This document shows, in pieces, positions 60,757-64,000 of a stretch of 64,000 bases of DNA. The notes under the pieces are model-generated. The model had not been told where the DNA came from and did no database searches. It saw nothing but the letters and a program-made list of their open reading frames with translations. Source of the stretch: Thiocapsa roseopersicina (GTDB lineage: Bacteria; Pseudomonadota; Gammaproteobacteria; Chromatiales; Chromatiaceae); assembly GCF_900106925.1 (NCBI RefSeq), contig NZ_FNNZ01000022.1:1-64000 (forward strand). The letters are read 5' to 3'. Position 1 is the stretch's first letter. Each line of letters opens with the position of its first letter. The position numbers and the translations under genes are program-made.

Positions 60757-62042
60757 GTGCACAATCGTTTCACACTCGTTCTCACGTCGCTTGCACTTAT
60801 GTCTTCGAGCAACCTTTGTCGTGCATCCGATTGGGTGCAGCACCGGGATTGGTTCTGGACAAAGAACCCTGTGGAGGGTTATGCGGAAGCATATACACCA
60901 GCGCAGAATGCAGATGACGTTTTCGCAACGATGTTTTTTCCAACCGAGGAAAATTGCAATACGTCAGCCTTTTCTTGGGGGACAGCAACAGCAATCCTAG
61001 AACATTAAAGAGCGCCGAGATTGGTTTCGATGACGCTGAGTATTCTTATGGGGACGGTTCAGAGCCCTTTGCCTATTTTCAGTTGTCGAAAGCTGAACTA
61101 CGGCACCTGAAGAATCGAAGCACCCTGACGGTTGTCGCAGACAAGCGATTGTTTCGCTTCAGTTTAGACGGAAGTGCCGCAGCAATCACCGCCGCCTGGG
61201 ATGCGTGCGATAAATGGGTCAAGGCCTCATCACGAGCGCAAGACGGCTTGCCTTCCTTCAATTCCGGCGGCCGCAGCAGAGATACGTCAGCCCAGGAGGG
61301 AGCACGAGACGGCTTGCCTTCCCTCAATTCCGGCGGTCGCAGCGAAGATACTTCAGCCCAGACACTCGGCGGCGGGACATATGCAACGCTTTTCCTGCTG
61401 CTCGGCTTGGTCGGTTTGTTTGCGACTTGGCTGCGCCGTCAGCAACGTGAGCGGATGGAGCGTTTGGAGCCGGACCAGTATAAGGCAGAGCGCGAGCCGC
61501 AGGGCGACACTGAGGCGGAGCGTGAGCGCCAAGAAGAAGCTCGCCAGCGTCAGGAGGAGCAGCGGCGACAGCAAGCGCGTGAGCGGGCAAAACGAGAGCG
61601 GCAGGAGACTGAACGACAGCGTCGTGAAGAAGAACGCCGTCAGCAGGAGTCGAACACGCGCCTGATCTCTTGTCCGTCATGTCGCCGCAAAGTTCGCATC
61701 CTTTTGCCGCTTAAGAGCAACGTCGGGCGCTGCGGTGCTTGCGGCGGACGATTCTCGGCGACCTTGGACGAACACGGGCATCTCTACATTGAGGCACTGC
61801 GCGACACGGCCGCCGAAGAGTCCGTAGAGGAGATAAAGACAGTGAGCGACTGCTTTCGCATGCTGGAGTTGGACGAGGGAGCCAGCAAGGAAATGATCAA
61901 AAAGGCGTATCAGATGAAGATTCGTGCTTACCACCCAGACAAGGTGAACAGCTTGGGCGAGCGGCTACGTGAGGTGGCGGAGGCGGAGACGAAGAAGCTC
62001 AATCAGGCAATGCGGATGCTACGTGAGCAGGGCTACGCCTGA
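60757..62042 (+). pseudogene. Membrane-anchored J-domain protein, split by a frameshift
   Basis: Two frames join into one protein of about 428 residues if one base is restored near 60945-60960. The first part has a signal peptide (RFTLVLTSLALMSSSNLCRA) and a secreted domain; the second continues QYVSLFLGDSNSNP, ...SAAAITAAWDAC. A 22-residue segment (DGLPSxNSGGRSxDTSAQ) is repeated at 61242 and 61308, then comes a membrane helix (about 61380-61425), an Arg/Glu/Gln-rich coiled coil (about 61440-61650), a zinc ribbon CPSC...CGAC and a C-terminal J-domain with AYHPDK. The J-domain points to recruitment of DnaK. Family unknown. The break may be a mutation or a sequencing error. Confidence 0.7.
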
Positions 62043-62090
62043 GATCGCGCGTCGCCGGTGACGTCCAGCGGCGAACGTCGGCGGGATTCT

Positions 62091-62147
62091 GGTGACAGTT
62101 TACTCAATATGGATTCTGCGACCGGTGCGATTAAGTAAACTGTCACC
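62091..62147. repeat. Inverted repeat with GTGACAGTTTACT arms
   Basis: Perfect 14-base arms ggtgacagtttact and agtaaactgtcacc flank 29 bases, and imperfect extension continues on both sides (gcgggattct/gaattcgc). It lies after the J-domain gene. A smaller hairpin ccttgcgc/gcgcaagg is at 62236-62259. No gene is seen between 62043 and 62276. Confidence 0.6.
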
Positions 62148-62276
62148 GGAATTCGCAACGTACTTGTGAAATGGGATGGTTATGTGCAGCGGTAGCAGCT
62201 CGCGAAGTAGCACAGGTAACGTTCGAGTTCAGGGGCCTTGCGCGGCTTTCTGCGCAAGGTCTCTTGCAACGAAGGG

Positions 62277-63230
62277 TTAGGGGCCGGCTTCCCCTGCTTT
62301 GGGATGCAACTTCTCCCAAGAATCGTCAGGCTCAACACCGGGATCAAACCAGTATTCGCGTAGAGAATTCCTTCTCACGACAAAGTAATTCTCTGCCTCA
62401 AACCGCACACGACGGTTGAGATCATCGACAATGTCTTGGTTCGCATCTATGTACCCTGCGATCCCCTGACGATTAAGAAATAAGCAATGAGACGGCGAGA
62501 GAGGGAGCGTAATTTCAATGGTTTTGTACATCAGCGCAGGCACCTGATAAAGGGGAGGCCGTTTATAAGACTCAGGGTCGAACCAGACGCATGGATGGTC
62601 AGACGTAATGAAGCCGATTTCGTCTGTGGTCACGAAGACCGCCAGGTCAAGCTTGCAGAGAAGCGGCGTAACCGTTCGGATCATAGGCATCAACATCATT
62701 TGCAACGGATGAGCATGTAGCTCCTTGACCTGATCATATGTTATTCCACCATCGGATGTCGACGAAGGAATATGCATTGCGGCAGCTCGATTCTTTTCCT
62801 CAGGTGTGGCTGTCTTCGCTGACTCAATCATCTCTTCCATCATTTTCAGTGGGCGCTCCCACTGTTGGCGGTAATGCTCCCGGCTTGATGGCGTTCTTAC
62901 TTGTGCCGCAGCGGTGAATGCGCAAAGCAACGTGCGTTCATCCTGGTCAAGAGGGCGTCGAAAGTGGAGCTTCCTGTTCCGAATTCTTGCGAACTCCGTT
63001 TCGAGTCCATTTAGGCCGCGTTCTAGAACCAGATCACGCGATCCGTCTGCGCGATGGATCGTGTAAATATCGGTTTCATGGAAGATATTGTCTGGCGCCT
63101 TATTCCGGGCGTTGGAACCATCCTTGTCAAACAGCCAGACATACGGAGTATGACGGGGTGGTACATCCAAATCACGCCACGCTTTCAGGTAGCAAGCTGG
63201 AACAAAATGTTGTTTCTTATGCTTGGACAT
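62277..63230 (-). CDS. DUF4238 family protein
   Basis: A 317-residue protein matching DUF4238: the start KKQHFVPACYLKAW (about 5-18), LNGLETEFARIRNRKLHF (about 73-90), and FVTTDEIGFITSDHPCVWFDPESY in the centre (about 200-223). The family has no known function and is scattered in accessory regions. Codon use is a little AT-richer than the core genes. It stands alone. Confidence 0.85.
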   Translation of the reverse strand: MSKHKKQHFVPACYLKAWRDLDVPPRHTPYVWLFDKDGSNARNKAPDNIFHETDIYTIHRADGSRDLVLERGLNGLETEFARIRNRKLHFRRPLDQDERTLLCAFTAAAQVRTPSSREHYRQQWERPLKMMEEMIESAKTATPEEKNRAAAMHIPSSTSDGGITYDQVKELHAHPLQMMLMPMIRTVTPLLCKLDLAVFVTTDEIGFITSDHPCVWFDPESYKRPPLYQVPALMYKTIEITLPLSPSHCLFLNRQGIAGYIDANQDIVDDLNRRVRFEAENYFVVRRNSLREYWFDPGVEPDDSWEKLHPKAGEAGP

Positions 63231-63254
63231 GCGGATGGCAACGGTTCTTCACAA

Positions 63255-63575
63255 CTAAAAGGGAACAGACCACGTTTTAAACTGCGTCAGTTCCTCATAC
63301 ATCCAAGCCGGGTCGAGATCCGCCCCGTTCGGCCAGGTGACGACACCCATTTGAAGACGCGCTTGCTTAAAGTAGCTCGGATCCTTGAGCGGTTCGTAGA
63401 TGCCGCGGTCATGAGCCGAGGTGACCGCCGAGAGATCTGCGACGCCGCTGGTGCCATCTTGGAAGGTCACCGCCAGGCGATAGTCCGGCAATATCGACAA
63501 TCCCTTCACGCGCCAAGGAGCGGCTGGAATCACTCCAATGGCGCGATCCGTCTCGGAAGCTGCTTCAATTGGCAT
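63255..63575 (-). CDS. DUF2442 family protein
   Basis: A 106-residue protein from the ATG before PIEAASETDRAIG. DUF2442 landmarks are VIPAAPWRVKGLSILPDYRLAVTFQDGTSGVADLS (landmark, about 14-48) and GVVTWPNGADLDPAWMYEEL near the end (about 76-95). The gene overlaps the DUF4160 gene by 46 bases. DUF2442 and DUF4160 are regularly paired, and a toxin-antitoxin role has been suggested for such pairs. Confidence 0.88.
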   Translation of the reverse strand: MPIEAASETDRAIGVIPAAPWRVKGLSILPDYRLAVTFQDGTSGVADLSAVTSAHDRGIYEPLKDPSYFKQARLQMGVVTWPNGADLDPAWMYEELTQFKTWSVPF

Positions 63576-63790
63576 AGTTTCCAATTCTCCATCAATTCTT
63601 CGCGGTGCTCGACGGCCCACTCGATTGTCAGGGCGAGCGCTCGCTTCGGCAGTCGTCCACCAATGACTTCGAGCGTGCGGATATCGATCAGCGCTTCATG
63701 CTCGGCGTAAAGGGCATGAAAATGCGGCGGTGCGTGCTCGCGCCAAAACATCTGGATCACGATTCCGAAGAATTGGCTGATGGTGGGCAT
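63530..63790 (-). CDS. DUF4160 family protein
   Basis: An 86-residue protein with PTISQFFGIVIQMFWREHAPPHFHALYAEHEALIDI (landmark, about 2-37), the signature of DUF4160, and a helical end. It precedes and overlaps the DUF2442 gene by 46 bases, the usual order for this two-gene module. The module fits the accessory character of the region. Nothing further is seen from 63791 to the window end. Confidence 0.88.
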   Translation of the reverse strand: MPTISQFFGIVIQMFWREHAPPHFHALYAEHEALIDIRTLEVIGGRLPKRALALTIEWAVEHREELMENWKLCQLKQLPRRIAPLE

Positions 63791-64000
63791 CCGGTGTTCA
63801 GCCTCCGTGTGCGAATCGACCGGTCAACGATCCTAAGCCGGACGAGTTTTAGGGGCAAGCCCGGGTGAGCAGGGAGATTGACGTCTTGGCTCGTGGTTCT
63901 TCCGGGCTAGGCTCCGTGATTTCCGAGCCGCTCGAAGGGGCCCGACGACCCGTCATGCAGATGGAGCGGACGTCCCCGCTGCCGGGGGAAAAGGGGCTCA

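Noticed and set aside
1-64000. CRISPR array, tRNA or rRNA genes
   Set aside because: No regularly spaced direct repeats and no tRNA- or rRNA-like segments were seen on either strand.

Overview
The window is GC-rich, gene-dense bacterial DNA. It holds a nifE-nifN-nifX nitrogenase-cofactor cluster and a complete form IA RuBisCO/alpha-carboxysome operon, together with NhaD, a CFA-like methyltransferase, anaerobic-type CbiG/CobJ corrin enzymes and a ChrR-regulon-like lipid/lipocalin cluster. This suits a diazotrophic, autotrophic gammaproteobacterium, most likely a purple sulfur bacterium (Chromatiaceae). No photosynthesis or sulfur-oxidation gene lies in the window, so the family assignment is inference.

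Layout. 0.2-8.6 kb: a Uma2-type gene, cydDC (transporter for cytochrome bd assembly), a truncated PIN toxin, a lipocalin/DUF6134/DUF1295/DUF2878 operon and an OmpA lipoprotein. 8.8-14.3 kb: a c-di-GMP response regulator and a large hybrid histidine kinase. 14.5-15.8 kb: an IS110-family element with a likely bridge-RNA region. 15.8-21.1 kb: nifE-nifN-nifX-rseC-DUF269-DUF683-fdxB on the minus strand, behind a sigma-54 promoter and a NifA-type upstream site. 21.2-30.6 kb: hicAB, topB, an EamA permease, an unrecognised 446-residue protein and an MCE-type lipid transporter. 30.7-40.4 kb: valS, a higBA pair between inverted repeat copies, a thioesterase, nhaD, a nuclease, tsaC, a DUF2892 protein and a CFA-like enzyme.

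40.5-52.5 kb is the carbon-concentrating region. A SulP (BicA-like) transporter is divergent from cbbL-cbbS-csoS2-csoSCA-csoS4A-csoS4B-csoS1-csoS1-bfr-acRAF, followed by a small disordered protein gene and a CbbR-type regulator. Together these would import bicarbonate, dehydrate it inside the shell and fix CO2. No mcdAB, csoS1D or cbbQO gene is present here. The operon meets cbiG and cobJ tail to tail.

54.6-64 kb is an accessory zone of decayed and recently arrived pieces: a PhnD-like remnant, a second Uma2 gene, a phosphatase, two broken REP-associated transposases (RAYTs), REP-like hairpins (one pair tandemly duplicated), a broken DUF433/DUF5615 toxin-antitoxin pair, a frameshifted membrane J-domain gene, DUF4238, and an overlapping DUF4160/DUF2442 pair. 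Across the window, several families of short inverted repeats sit in gene gaps, including inside the nif and carboxysome operons. These are the least explained features here.
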